A DNA stretch of 64,000 bases from Ruminiclostridium cellobioparum subsp. termitidis CT1112 (lineage in GTDB: Bacteria; Bacillota; Clostridia; Acetivibrionales; DSM-1351): positions 372,001 through 436,000 of the forward strand of contig NZ_AORV01000065.1 in the NCBI RefSeq assembly GCF_000350485.1, written 5' to 3'. The stretch's first letter is position 1. Every line of letters begins with the position of its first letter. The notes beneath the pieces are model-generated. The model searched no databases and was not told the origin of the DNA. It saw only the letters and a list, made by a program, of their open reading frames with translations. The position numbers and the translations under genes were made by a program. This document shows positions 1-9,376 of the stretch, piece after piece.

Positions 1-1
1 G

Positions 2-481
2 AAAATTTTTGCAATGCTGTCCGAGATTGAAGACGAATACGTAAATAAAACCGTGGGCTACAAGCTTATGATCAAAGCCAAGCTGCTCCATATTATTACC
101 TATCTTATCAGGCATTACCAGGATTCCAGCAAAAGCACCGAAAGCATCACCTCCAAAAGCAAAAGGCTGGAGAAGCTGGAAAAGGTGTTTGACTATATAA
201 ATGGGAACTATTCACAGAAAATAGAGCTGAACACCCTTGCAGAACTGGCATATATGTCCCCTAACTATTTTTCAACCTTTTTCAAACAGTCAACCGGCTT
301 TACACCGATTGAATACCTTAACAAAATGCGTATTTCCAAGTCCATTGAAATGCTGCGTGAAACTGATTTTTCGGTAGCTCAGATAGCGATGGACTGCGGT
401 TTTAACAACCTGGCAAACTATAATAAAATATTCAAGCAGCTTACCGAAACAACTCCGACCCGGATCAGAAACGGTAAGTAG
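2..481 (+). CDS. AraC-family transcriptional regulator, 3' part (5' end outside window)
   Basis: The frame is open from the first bases of the window through the in-frame ATG at 14, so this is the C-terminal part of a longer gene. The last ~100 residues are a typical AraC double helix-turn-helix domain: FDYINGNY at its start, LAELAYMSPNYFSTFFKQ in the first HTH, and the FSVAQIAMDCGFNN segment in the second. AraC proteins of this length class usually have an N-terminal cupin sensor that binds a sugar or other small molecule; that part is not visible, so the ligand is unknown. The gene points away from the minus-strand block and is followed by another plus-strand gene. Confidence 0.85.
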   Translation, partial: KIFAMLSEIEDEYVNKTVGYKLMIKAKLLHIITYLIRHYQDSSKSTESITSKSKRLEKLEKVFDYINGNYSQKIELNTLAELAYMSPNYFSTFFKQSTGFTPIEYLNKMRISKSIEMLRETDFSVAQIAMDCGFNNLANYNKIFKQLTETTPTRIRNGK

Positions 482-542
482 ATAGCCAATAAGCAGGCAT
501 ATACGTATATACTAAATTGTTTTGCTGTTCAGGAGGCCGTTT

Positions 543-1046
543 ATGAAAAAAATAGGAGTAATTGCAGATACCCATATACCAAGAAGGGGTCATAAGCTCC
601 CCGAATTTTTGCTGGAGGAGCTTGCCGGAGTTGACATGATAATCCATGCAGGGGACATTTGCAGGGACTACGTTATATACGAACTTGAAGAAATCGCTCC
701 CGTATATGCAGTTTCAGGGAATAATGACGATGAATATCTGGAGGCAATGCTGCCCTCAAGAAGGATTCTTGAAATTGAGGACTGCAGGATAGGCATTATA
801 CATGGTCATCACCCCGGAAGGACTGCGGCTGAAAGTGCCAAAAAGGCATTCACAGGCGAAAATGTAAATTGCGTGATATTTGGCCACAGCCACATCCCGG
901 TCAATACCACAGTAGATGAAATACTTTATTTTAATCCCGGCTCAGCCATGGATAAGAGACGTCAGGAAAAATACAGCTTTGGAATTTTAAGGGTGGATGG
1001 ACATTCCATAACCGGAGAAATTATAAAATTTGACAATAAAAAATAA
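543..1046 (+). CDS. YfcE/MJ0936-family metallophosphodiesterase
   Basis: Predicted 167-residue calcineurin-like phosphoesterase. Family metal ligands are visible: DTH near residue 10 (ADTHIPRRG), HAGD (IIHAGDICRD), the GNND motif (SGNNDDE), GHHPG and the C-terminal GHSHIP. YfcE-type enzymes hydrolyse phosphodiesters with Mn2+; the physiological substrate is generally unknown. I chose ATG 543 because AGGAGG at 532-537 sits 5 bases upstream and the homology begins with MKKIGVIADTH; an in-frame ATG at 522 lies upstream of the ribosome-binding site. It may be co-transcribed with the preceding AraC gene, 60 bases away. Convergent with fabV. Confidence 0.88.
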   Translation: MKKIGVIADTHIPRRGHKLPEFLLEELAGVDMIIHAGDICRDYVIYELEEIAPVYAVSGNNDDEYLEAMLPSRRILEIEDCRIGIIHGHHPGRTAAESAKKAFTGENVNCVIFGHSHIPVNTTVDEILYFNPGSAMDKRRQEKYSFGILRVDGHSITGEIIKFDNKK

Positions 1047-1056
1047 CCATCATTAA

Positions 1057-2244
1057 TTATTGGATGCTTGCAATTTTAACATCAATGTCTACATCCTGGC
1101 CGTAGTCAACAGCAGCAAACTCGAAACCAAAAAGCCTGAAAAATTCTTTTCTGTATTCTTCCACATCAGATATTTCAGTGATATTTTCATTATTTGCCTC
1201 AGCCCAATATTTCGCTACCTGAGCCTGAACTTCAGGGCGCATTTCCCAGTCATCCATACAAATACGGCCCTTGCCGTCCAGCTTTAAATTTCCGGAATAC
1301 ACTCTGTCGCTCAACATCCTGTACATTTGTTCAATAGTACCCTCGTGAATATTCATCTCTTTCATTACCTTGAATAAGACACTGATATATATCGAAATTA
1401 CAGGAATAGCGGCACTTGCCTGTGTTACCACGGCTTTATTTATTGATACGTACGCGTTTCCGCCGATACTGTTCAAATTCTCCGTTATTTTTCCGGCGGT
1501 GGCCTCAAGATCATCCTTTGCTCTTCCAATTGTGCCTTTTCTGTAAATAGCATGGGTCATATCGGGCCCCACATAAGTGTATGCTATTGTAACAGCACCC
1601 TGTTCCAGTACATCGGCCTCCTTCAGTGCATTCATCCACATGGCCCAGTCTTCACCGCCCATTACGGCCACCGTTTGCCTGATATCTTCTTCGGTGGCAG
1701 GTTCTATTGTTGTTTCAGAAACCTGCCGGGAATGAAAATCAACGGTTTTTACAGTACATGGAGCACCAATGGGCTTTAAGACCGAATTAAATACTTCACC
1801 TGTAACAGGATGTGTCCTCCTGGGGGAAGCTATACTGTATATGACCAGATCCACCTTACCGAGATCCTTTTTTATCAAATCGATTGTTTGCTGCTTTATC
1901 TCATTTGAGAAGGCATCACCGTTTATACTTTTTGCATACAGGCCTTCTTCCTTCGCAAGCCTTTCAAAAGCGGCTGAGTTGTACCAGCCTGCCGATGCAG
2001 TCTTGCTGCCTGAGGCGGGTCTCTCAAAAAACAATCCGATTGTAGCCGCCCCGCAGCCAAAAGCAGCAGCTATTCTTGAGGAAAGTCCATAGCCTGTTGA
2101 GGCACCGATAACAAGTACTTTTTTAGCACCGGGGATTTTCTTCTGCTGTTTCACATACTCGATCTGCTTTCTTACATTGTATTCGCAACCGGCAGGATGG
2201 GAAGTGGTGCAAATAAAACCTCTGAATTTTGGAGCTACGATCAT
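1057..2244 (-). CDS. fabV: trans-2-enoyl-CoA / enoyl-ACP reductase FabV (TER family)
   Basis: Full-length 395-residue protein, the usual size for the family. It reduces the trans-2 double bond of enoyl thioesters with NAD(P)H, either in fatty-acid elongation or in butyryl-CoA formation. Visible features: the N-terminal FRGFICTTSHPAGC segment, the nucleotide-binding GASTGYGLSSR near residues 47-57, the YSIASPRR motif, and the catalytic Tyr-x8-Lys pair Y234/K243 in YRKGTIGRAK, wider than the Y-x6-K of FabI. A clear GGAGG lies before ATG 2244. It stands alone, so the choice between a lipid and a fermentation role cannot be made here. Confidence 0.93.
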   Translation of the reverse strand: MIVAPKFRGFICTTSHPAGCEYNVRKQIEYVKQQKKIPGAKKVLVIGASTGYGLSSRIAAAFGCGAATIGLFFERPASGSKTASAGWYNSAAFERLAKEEGLYAKSINGDAFSNEIKQQTIDLIKKDLGKVDLVIYSIASPRRTHPVTGEVFNSVLKPIGAPCTVKTVDFHSRQVSETTIEPATEEDIRQTVAVMGGEDWAMWMNALKEADVLEQGAVTIAYTYVGPDMTHAIYRKGTIGRAKDDLEATAGKITENLNSIGGNAYVSINKAVVTQASAAIPVISIYISVLFKVMKEMNIHEGTIEQMYRMLSDRVYSGNLKLDGKGRICMDDWEMRPEVQAQVAKYWAEANNENITEISDVEEYRKEFFRLFGFEFAAVDYGQDVDIDVKIASIQ

Positions 2245-2307
2245 AAAAAACCTCCTGTTACTCTTAATGATTTATTAAAACATTAAATTAAATTCATTTT
2301 TTATATA

Positions 2308-2316
2308 AGTATAACA
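2308..2316 (-). promoter_or_regulatory. candidate extended -10 promoter of fabV
   Basis: On the minus strand an extended -10 element, TGTTATACT, lies about 70 bases upstream of the fabV start. The matching -35 region (TTTTAA, 17 bases upstream) is poor, as expected for extended -10 promoters. Upstream, at 2344-2368, are TTAGTAC followed by a near-perfect palindrome GGTTATA-AA-TATAACC, a possible operator. Confidence 0.35.
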
Positions 2317-2448
2317 CAATTTTGGGGAAATTAAAACTAGATATTAGTACTTGGTTATAAATATAACCTCCATTAATTGTATAAAAAACCGTCTATAATG
2401 TATTGAGCATATGAATTTCACACACATTACAGGGCTGCATGGACTGCA

Positions 2449-2492
2449 AGACATAAAAGGTCTGCAGCTATGCCGCAGACCTTTTATGTCTT
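2449..2492 (-). terminator. bidirectional-looking intrinsic terminator after gapA
   Basis: Long hairpin with arms AGACATAAAAGGTCTGC (2449-2465) and GCAGACCTTTTATGTCT (2475-2491), located 34 bases downstream of the gapA stop codon. A-rich and T-rich stem bases flank the GC core. Confidence 0.75.
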
Positions 2493-2525
2493 AATTTATG
2501 TTCTAATTAAAAAAATCAATTTTAA

Positions 2526-3548
<1,023 letters not shown>

Positions 3549-3618
3549 CTAAGTTTTTTATTATTATTGGAAACGACATTTACTCGTTCCTTAACCAAGC
3601 AAATTAATGCTTATCAAC

Positions 3619-3648
3619 ATAATAACTGGTTTCAATTTCCTAAACCAA
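3619..3648 (-). promoter_or_regulatory. candidate sigma-A promoter of gapA
   Basis: TTGGTT (-35) and TATTAT (-10) with an 18-base spacer on the minus strand, about 85 bases upstream of the gapA start. The -10 is a 5/6 match and the -35 is weak, so this is only a candidate. Confidence 0.3.
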
Positions 3649-3710
3649 AATTAATTCTATAATATTTCAAAAACATTTTCAATAGTGTAAACTCCTAAAT
3701 TAATAATAAT

Positions 3711-4622
3711 TTAACAAAGTTCAATTACACACTTTTCTACAAAGCTGACAGGATTATAGGATAACTTGGCTTTTCTCAAGCCTTCCAGGCCCAAATCCTG
3801 TTCGCGGTTTACAAATTCCATATGAGTCCATTCATTGGCAATAAACTGCTGGTTTATTAGTGGATAGAGCCCATGTATGTCAGCATTTGCCTTTTCTATG
3901 TGAATTACAGCCGTATCACTGTTCAGCTGCTCACCGACAGTAAAAGCCTGCGGTATTCCATCCACCTTTATGATTGCACCCTTTAAGCCCAAAAGCTTGT
4001 AATTGTCAAGCAGATCGAGATTTGCTTTTCTTTCTGCCACAAGACTGTCCTGTTCGGTATAGTTTCTCTGAATACACCAGTTTTCCAGTATGGTTTTGCA
4101 GTCTGAAATATTGCTCTCGGTGATTTCTTCATACTCAAAGGTATAGAGCTTTTTGAACTTGTTAATGTGATTTCTTTTTCCGTCAAGCTTTTTACCTGCC
4201 AGGGTTGAAAGACTTGTTACCGAGTATAGATAGTCATAGTTGTCCCTGTCCTCAGTGGAACTATAACAGAAGCCCAGTGACTTGAAAACAGCGGCCTGTT
4301 CGGATGAAACTCTCTTCAGCTTAAAATTCCATCCCATCTCCGAAAAGTATTCTCTCAAAATATAAAGCGTACACCTCAGCTCGTCCGTTCTGCCGTAATC
4401 TCCGATTGGAAAAAAGCAAAAAGGCTGATCCTTATCCATAATTGATATTATGCATAAAAAGTCATTTACTATGCTATATTGTATTTTGTAGTAATCCCTC
4501 CACATGAAGAAATTCGTAAAATTCAGCTCGGATACCCGTAAATCGGCTATTTTGAAATACCTGTCGAAGCACTGCTTATCATCTATGTTTATTTCTGAAA
4601 CTTTCAAAGTAGTTATGTGCAA
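3711..4622 (-). CDS. DUF2156 / LPG-synthetase C-terminal-like protein
   Basis: About 303 residues. The pattern matches the DUF2156 family, a double GNAT-like fold related to the C-terminal domain of phosphatidylglycerol lysyltransferase MprF but without membrane segments. Supporting stretches are LNFTNFFMWRDYY near the start, KKLDGKRNHINKFK in the middle and a C-terminal FVNREQDLGLEGLRKAK. Standalone copies are common in clostridia; their substrate is not established. Start choice is uncertain: TTG 4628, GTG 4625 and TTG 4622 are in frame, and the AGGGGG site is best spaced (8 bases) for TTG 4622. It is followed at 42 bases by nothing else on this strand except the terminator region of gapA. 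Confidence 0.75.
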   Translation of the reverse strand: MHITTLKVSEINIDDKQCFDRYFKIADLRVSELNFTNFFMWRDYYKIQYSIVNDFLCIISIMDKDQPFCFFPIGDYGRTDELRCTLYILREYFSEMGWNFKLKRVSSEQAAVFKSLGFCYSSTEDRDNYDYLYSVTSLSTLAGKKLDGKRNHINKFKKLYTFEYEEITESNISDCKTILENWCIQRNYTEQDSLVAERKANLDLLDNYKLLGLKGAIIKVDGIPQAFTVGEQLNSDTAVIHIEKANADIHGLYPLINQQFIANEWTHMEFVNREQDLGLEGLRKAKLSYNPVSFVEKCVIELC

Positions 4623-4670
4623 CACCAAATCCCCCTAATGTTTTCCGACGCAATGCAGTAAATCTGTTAA

Positions 4671-5783
4671 TTACCTAATATTCTTCAATATTGAAATTAA
4701 AAACAATACGGCATTCTCCATATCGGTAATTGATATTTGTTCGTCCACACTATGAACCTTCGTCATGCCAACACTCAAGTCCACAGCCTGAATCCCTTTT
4801 GAATTTATTATGTTGGTATCGCTTCCTCCGCCTGTAGTTACGGCCTCAAAAGCAAAACCGCTGTCAGCGGCAGCACTTTCCAAAATCTTGACGATTTCGG
4901 ATTCCCTGGATATATTAAATGCCGGATATTCAATTTCCGAAATAAATTCTACCTTGCCGCCCCATTTTTCGGCCGCCTTCACAAAACACTCGCGCATATG
5001 CTCGGTTTGTGCCTGAAGCTTTGATTCATCACGGCTTCTGGCTTCCCCCTCTATCTCTACCCTGTCGCAAACAATATTTGTTGCAACACCGCCATGCACC
5101 GTACCTATGTTGGCTGTTGTTTCTTCATCTATCCTTCCGAGTTTCATGGATGAAATTGCATCTGCCATGATGGAGAAGGCACTTACTCCGTTTTCAGGTT
5201 CCATACCTGCATGTGCGGCCTTTCCCTTAATAACAGCATGTATCTTGTTCTGGGATGGCGCTTTGACTGCGGCACAACCGATCCTGCCGTCACTGTCCAA
5301 TATAAAGCCGTATTTGGCATAAATCCTGCTGTAGTCCAGATTCTTGGCGCCCAGCAGACCCATTTCCTCTCCAATTGTAAATGCAATCTGGATATCTCCG
5401 TGGGAAACACCCTGTTCCTTTATTACCTTTAAAGTTTCCAGTATCACAGCAATACCGGCTGCATCGTCCCCTCCGAGTATTGTGGTACCGTCACTTTTGA
5501 TTATATCCCCTTCTATGACAGGCGTTTTGCCTATTCCGGGAACTACAGTATCCATATGGGCTGTTATCAGGACAGCCGGAACATCCCTGCTGCCTTTTAC
5601 CGTGCATATAATATTACCGCACTGGCCTCCGAGCTTTTTACCGGCATCATCTTCAGCGGGCTGATACCCAAGTCCCGTCAGCTTCCGTTTCAGGGTATCG
5701 CACATTTGTCTCTCTTTCAGTGACAAACTGTCTATCCTGACCAATTCAACAAATTCATCAACCATTCTGTTTCTATTTACCAA
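4671..5783 (-). CDS. M20-family metallopeptidase, peptidase T-like
   Basis: 370-residue di-zinc exopeptidase of the M20 family, likely cytoplasmic. Metal and catalytic motifs appear in order: AHMDT (first His and catalytic Asp), GGDDAAG (bridging Asp), IGEEMGLLG (catalytic Glu and ligand), LDSDG (ligand Asp) and VHSVDE near the C-terminus (last His). A lid/dimerisation domain with GKAAHAGMEP separates the two halves. The length is shorter than classical PepT (~410), so it belongs to the PepT-like/tripeptidase group rather than certainly being PepT. The TTG start at 5783 is chosen because AAGGAG lies 9 bases upstream; ATG 5765 is an alternative. The DUF2156 gene follows 43 bases downstream. 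Confidence 0.85.
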   Translation of the reverse strand: MVNRNRMVDEFVELVRIDSLSLKERQMCDTLKRKLTGLGYQPAEDDAGKKLGGQCGNIICTVKGSRDVPAVLITAHMDTVVPGIGKTPVIEGDIIKSDGTTILGGDDAAGIAVILETLKVIKEQGVSHGDIQIAFTIGEEMGLLGAKNLDYSRIYAKYGFILDSDGRIGCAAVKAPSQNKIHAVIKGKAAHAGMEPENGVSAFSIMADAISSMKLGRIDEETTANIGTVHGGVATNIVCDRVEIEGEARSRDESKLQAQTEHMRECFVKAAEKWGGKVEFISEIEYPAFNISRESEIVKILESAAADSGFAFEAVTTGGGSDTNIINSKGIQAVDLSVGMTKVHSVDEQISITDMENAVLFLISILKNIR

Positions 5784-6018
5784 TCAGACCCACTCCTTAA
5801 ATTTTTTCTACTTATCCCTATTTTTTATTAAAATACTTCTGGTATGCCTGCACGCCAAATTTGGGCAGGACAAGCAATATAAGCTTGAATTGTCCCACGG
5901 CTTAATATAAGTAAAGGGTAATCTTCACTTATAATATACCCATTTTTTTATATTTATCACAGTTTTAATCATTTATTAACAGTAACTTATCCTGTAAAAA
6001 TTAATTACACCAAATCCA

Positions 6019-6513
6019 TTACCAATTGTATTTGACCATTTTCCCCTCGGTCTTAAGGTTTTCAAATTTCCTCTGTCTTAGAGTTTCATAGACAACTATA
6101 GCCACCGAATTTGACAGATTTAAAGACCTTATTCCCTCTTTCATGGGAATCCTTATACAGGTTTCCCTGTTGTCCTTCAGTAATTCCTCCGGCAGACCCG
6201 CCGTTTCCTTTCCAAAAAGTATAAAACAGTCCTCTTCATAGGTTACATCGCAGTAATTATGAACAGCTTTTGTGGTGGAATAATAGAGCCGCCCTTCCCC
6301 ATGCTGTTTCAAAAAATCCTGCAGACTGTCATAGTACTTTATTTGTGCTTCCTCCCAATAATCCAGTCCTGCCCTTTTGAGATATCTATCTTCTATTGAA
6401 AACCCAAGCGGGCCCACCAAATGCAAAACAGCTCCCGTTGCAGCACAGGTTCTTACAATGTTACCTGTGTTCTGGGGTATTTCCGGTTCAACCAGAACAA
6501 TATTAAGCGGCAT
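6019..6513 (-). CDS. trmL: tRNA (cytidine(34)-2'-O)-methyltransferase TrmL
   Basis: 164-residue SPOUT-class (trefoil-knot) methyltransferase that 2'-O-methylates the wobble nucleotide of tRNA-Leu isoacceptors using S-adenosylmethionine. Visible family motifs: N-terminal VEPEIPQNTGNIVRTC, middle LFGKETAGLPEE, and the knot motif IRSLNLSNSVAIVVYE. Length is typical for the minimal TrmL/YibK type. ATG 6513 is preceded by AAAGGAG. Upstream the cheX terminator separates it from the preceding gene, so it is probably transcribed on its own. Confidence 0.93.
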   Translation of the reverse strand: MPLNIVLVEPEIPQNTGNIVRTCAATGAVLHLVGPLGFSIEDRYLKRAGLDYWEEAQIKYYDSLQDFLKQHGEGRLYYSTTKAVHNYCDVTYEEDCFILFGKETAGLPEELLKDNRETCIRIPMKEGIRSLNLSNSVAIVVYETLRQRKFENLKTEGKMVKYNW

Positions 6514-6572
6514 TAAATAACTCCTTTCATGGAACTAAAAGTATATTTCAGTAAAAATTTGCTCAACAGAAA

Positions 6573-6600
6573 AAGATGGTATGAACCATCTTTTTTAATA
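6573..6600 (-). terminator. intrinsic terminator after cheX
   Basis: Hairpin AAGATGGT-ATGA-ACCATCTT at 6573-6592. On the minus strand the stem is followed by TTTTTCTG; the plus-strand side also has six T, so it can work in both directions. It lies 44 bases downstream of the cheX stop. Confidence 0.75.
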
Positions 6601-6643
6601 TACTGGATATATTTTAACATTTTATTTATAACATAATCAAATC

Positions 6644-7108
6644 TTAATCTTCTACCGATATGTCTATTTCCAGAACTTCCTCATCATTCAAATAAAGCGG
6701 TATACAGATGGTCTTCATTTTTGAAGGGGATATCTGAAGATTTTCTCCAAGCAGCAGCGACGGAGGAGTTATCTCAATACCTATTCCTTTATTATAAAGT
6801 ATGGTAGCAGTGTTTCCTAAAATCATATTGGTAAGTTCGGACAGCGCGCTCTTTGATATCTCATTCAACTCTTCCACCTGCATGCCGAACATCATGGCCG
6901 ATGCTATCTTAAACGCAACAGGTTTTGTCATGGTAAATACGGCCTGTCCTCTTATTTTTCCTGTAATGCCAACTATAATTAAAATTGCTTCACCCCTGTA
7001 AGGAGCAGACTTCAGAAAAACTTTGCCTAATTTTGCATCAACATTAGCCACTTGTTTTAATACAGTCTGACTAGCCTCAATGAATGGGTTTATGTATTCA
7101 ATATTCAT
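6644..7108 (-). CDS. cheX: CheX-family CheY-P phosphatase
   Basis: 154-residue CheC/CheX-type protein. CheX dephosphorylates CheY-P during chemotactic adaptation; the catalytic Glu-x2-Asn of helix alpha1' is visible in SALSELTNMILGN. N-terminal MNIEYINPFIEA and the SxxxFG-like dimer region (SAMMFGMQVEEL) fit CheX better than CheC, since only one active-site copy is present. AGGTGG lies 6 bases before the ATG. No other chemotaxis genes lie nearby, so the target CheY is elsewhere. The 313 bases upstream hold the terminator hairpin of spoVAE and AT-rich sequence. Confidence 0.88.
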   Translation of the reverse strand: MNIEYINPFIEASQTVLKQVANVDAKLGKVFLKSAPYRGEAILIIVGITGKIRGQAVFTMTKPVAFKIASAMMFGMQVEELNEISKSALSELTNMILGNTATILYNKGIGIEITPPSLLLGENLQISPSKMKTICIPLYLNDEEVLEIDISVED

Positions 7109-7324
7109 CTTTATCCACCTTATTTTTTCATAGATTAAATTGTCTTTTAAACTGTATGAATAAAAACCATACCTAATTATATATAATTTTTATACAAAAT
7201 TCTATATTTTTTTCAAAAATCCTTATATTATGCAGAATTTTGTGTAATTTGCTGTATTATTTGACATTGTTTCATAAAAATTTATATATTGGAAACAAAA
7301 ATAAGCTGCCGCAAAACTAAAACA

Positions 7325-7395
7325 AAATGAAATACATGAAAGGAAATACGCAAAAGCAGATACGTAAAAGGAAGTACATGTGATGTATTTCATTT
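7325..7395 (-). terminator. long hairpin with degenerate internal repeats downstream of spoVAE
   Basis: Perfect 13-base arms AAATGAAATACAT (7325-7337) and ATGTATTTCATTT (7383-7395) enclose 45 bases containing four degenerate copies of a GAAATACRYRAAAGG-like unit. It lies 27 bases after the spoVAE stop and on the minus strand is followed by TGTTTTAGTTTT, so it probably ends the spoVA transcript. The rest of the 7109-7421 gap is AT-rich with nothing else recognised. Confidence 0.5.
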
Positions 7396-7421
7396 GTCTT
7401 ATTTAGAGACAGCTGCTATGA

Positions 7422-7778
7422 CTATCTTTTTGCCTTTGGTTTTGCCACTACAGACATTATATAGCCAAAGGTTATGACAGCTCCAAGCCCGGCAGCAGCG
7501 GCTTTGAAGCCTCCTGTAAGTGCTCCCGTCAGCCCTGTCTGATCCACTTCATTAAAAACTCCCTTGGCCAGGTTGTAACCAAAACCGGTCAGGGGTATGG
7601 TAGCACCTGCTCCTGCAAAATCCACCAGTTTCTGATATATGCCCAATGCGGTCAAAAAAACTCCTGAAACCACAAACAGTACCAGTATCCTGGCAGGCGT
7701 AAGTTTTGTCTTATCGATCAGCACCTGTCCCACAGCACAAATGGCTCCCCCGACTAAAAAAGCGTTAATATAGCTCAT
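7422..7778 (-). CDS. spoVAE: stage V sporulation protein AE (SpoVAE)
   Basis: 118-residue membrane protein of the SpoVA channel, which moves Ca-dipicolinate into the forespore and out again in germination. Hydrophobic segments and the conserved GAGATIPLTGFGYNLAKG core match SpoVAE (SpoVAEb type), which is related to SpoVAC. I place the start at ATG 7778 (MSYINAFLVGG): AGGAGA at 7785-7790 lies 6 bases upstream, while the in-frame GTG 7796 and ATG 7784 overlap or precede that site. Last gene of the spoVAC-AD-AE operon, 41 bases after spoVAD. SpoVAA, AB and AF of bacilli are absent, as usual in clostridia. Confidence 0.93.
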   Translation of the reverse strand: MSYINAFLVGGAICAVGQVLIDKTKLTPARILVLFVVSGVFLTALGIYQKLVDFAGAGATIPLTGFGYNLAKGVFNEVDQTGLTGALTGGFKAAAAGLGAVITFGYIMSVVAKPKAKR

Positions 7779-7819
7779 ATGCATTCTCCTATCCACATGT
7801 TACGAAAATTATATAAGGG

Positions 7820-8839
7820 TTAATCAAGACTTCTATGAATAGCCACCGCATGGGCTATTCCGGGAATGGACTCTTTTTGCTGGGTGCTGACAGGACTCAT
7901 TAAAGCCCCTGTGGCAATAAACAGCACCCTTTTTAAATTGCCCTTCATTATTTCCTTGTATATATAACCCGCAAAAACTGTAGCCGAACAACCGCAGCCA
8001 CTGCCTCCCGAATGCGTATCCTGTTGTTTTGTGTCGAAAATCATGACACCGCAGTCATTATATCTGTTTTCAATATCAAGTCCATTCATTTTAAGTAAAT
8101 CAAGACATATTTTCTTACCTACCTTGCCCAGATCACCGGTTATAATCAGATCGTAATAATCGGGAACAAGGCCGGTATCCGCAAAGTGCGTAAGAATTGT
8201 GTCTGCTGCCGCCGGGGCCATTGCCGCCCCCATGTTGTTTGTGTCTTTGATTCCCATATCGTTTATTTTTCCTGTCGTTACATGCCTTATAAAGGGTCCT
8301 GTCTGTTCCGAGGTCAATAAAGCCGCTCCAGAGCCCGTAACAGTCCATTGTGACGTGGGAGCCCTCTGGCTTCCCAGCTCCAATGGATACCTGAATTGTC
8401 TTTCTGCCGAACAGAAGTGGCTTGAAGTAACACATACGACATTATCGGCATAACCGCCGTCTATCAGCATGCTTCCAAGGCTCATGGACTCCGCCATCGT
8501 AGAGCACGCACCGAACAGACCGAAAAATGGGATATCTGTTTCTCTGAGGCCATAATTGGCAGCAATACATTGGTTCAGTAAGTCACCGGCCAGAACATAT
8601 TCAATCTGGTCATTGCTCATACTGCCCTTTTGAAGGACCTTTGCAAGGGTTTCCCTTACCAGCTTGCTTTCGGCCTTTTCCCAGCTGTCTTCACCCCAGA
8701 GTTCATCAGGAATGATATAATCAAAGCTTTGTCTCAGATTGCCCTTACCTTCCTTGGGGCCTACAATACTTGCTGTAGCCCTGATTGACGGCGGCTTTGC
8801 GAAATATACCGTCTGTTTGCCTAAATGTTTTTCTGCCAT
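7820..8839 (-). CDS. spoVAD: stage V sporulation protein AD (SpoVAD)
   Basis: 339-residue thiolase-fold protein that binds dipicolinic acid in the SpoVA complex; matches the family length of about 338. Characteristic segments: LGKQTVYFAKPPSIRATASIVGPKEG at the N-terminus (interrupted here for brevity), LFGACSTMAES around the thiolase-like Cys, and SGGSGCGCSA near the end. ATG 8839 is chosen since GAGGAG sits just upstream; the longer open frame to 8935 runs inside spoVAC and is not expected to be translated. The start lies 16 bases after the spoVAC stop. Confidence 0.96.
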   Translation of the reverse strand: MAEKHLGKQTVYFAKPPSIRATASIVGPKEGKGNLRQSFDYIIPDELWGEDSWEKAESKLVRETLAKVLQKGSMSNDQIEYVLAGDLLNQCIAANYGLRETDIPFFGLFGACSTMAESMSLGSMLIDGGYADNVVCVTSSHFCSAERQFRYPLELGSQRAPTSQWTVTGSGAALLTSEQTGPFIRHVTTGKINDMGIKDTNNMGAAMAPAAADTILTHFADTGLVPDYYDLIITGDLGKVGKKICLDLLKMNGLDIENRYNDCGVMIFDTKQQDTHSGGSGCGCSATVFAGYIYKEIMKGNLKRVLFIATGALMSPVSTQQKESIPGIAHAVAIHRSLD

Positions 8840-8855
8840 AGATAACTCCTCAAAT

Positions 8856-9299
8856 TCAAGATATAAAGTAATGAATAATCCCAACCAGCACAGATGAACA
8901 AATACCAAAGACAATGACCGGACCTGCAATAACAAACATTTTAGCAGCCGTGCCCATTATATATCCTTCTGTCTTAAATTCCATAGCAGGTGATACCACA
9001 GAATTTGCAAAGCCGGTTATAGGGACAATGGAGCCTGCTCCCGCAAAGCGGCCGAGTTCATCATATATATTCAGGGCAGTAAAAAAAGCACCCAAAAAAA
9101 TCATTATGGTGCTGGTAAGCCCTGATACCATTTCAGGATCAAGCCCTCTGCCCTTGAGCCAGTTAAAAATCATCTGACCTATGACACAAATGATTCCTCC
9201 TACTACAAAGGCTTTAATTATATTGATAAATAATTTTGAATTTGGTGAAACACTTTTGACATATTTGGAATATTCCTGTTTAGTAAAATTCTTGTTCAT
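8856..9299 (-). CDS. spoVAC: stage V sporulation protein AC (SpoVAC)
   Basis: 147-residue inner-forespore membrane protein; in bacilli SpoVAC forms a mechanosensitive channel for Ca-DPA release. A short basic N-terminus precedes four or so hydrophobic segments, with the family signature RFAGAGSIVPITGFANSVVSPA and TAAKMFVIAGPVI. GGAGGGG lies directly before ATG 9299. First gene of the recognised spoVA operon; the 46-residue ORF at 9377-9517 may share its transcript. A forespore sigma-G promoter is expected, but I could not identify one convincingly. Confidence 0.95.
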   Translation of the reverse strand: MNKNFTKQEYSKYVKSVSPNSKLFINIIKAFVVGGIICVIGQMIFNWLKGRGLDPEMVSGLTSTIMIFLGAFFTALNIYDELGRFAGAGSIVPITGFANSVVSPAMEFKTEGYIMGTAAKMFVIAGPVIVFGICSSVLVGIIHYFIS

Positions 9300-9376
9300 A
9301 GCCCCTCCGTAATAATTAATTTACCAGAATATTTTTTGCAAATTTCCTGAAATTATTACGGAAAATCAATTAAATG

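Noticed and set aside
7325-7395. Possible CRISPR or tandem repeat array
   Set aside because: Repeats are short, degenerate and without regular spacers; no cas genes are present in the window.
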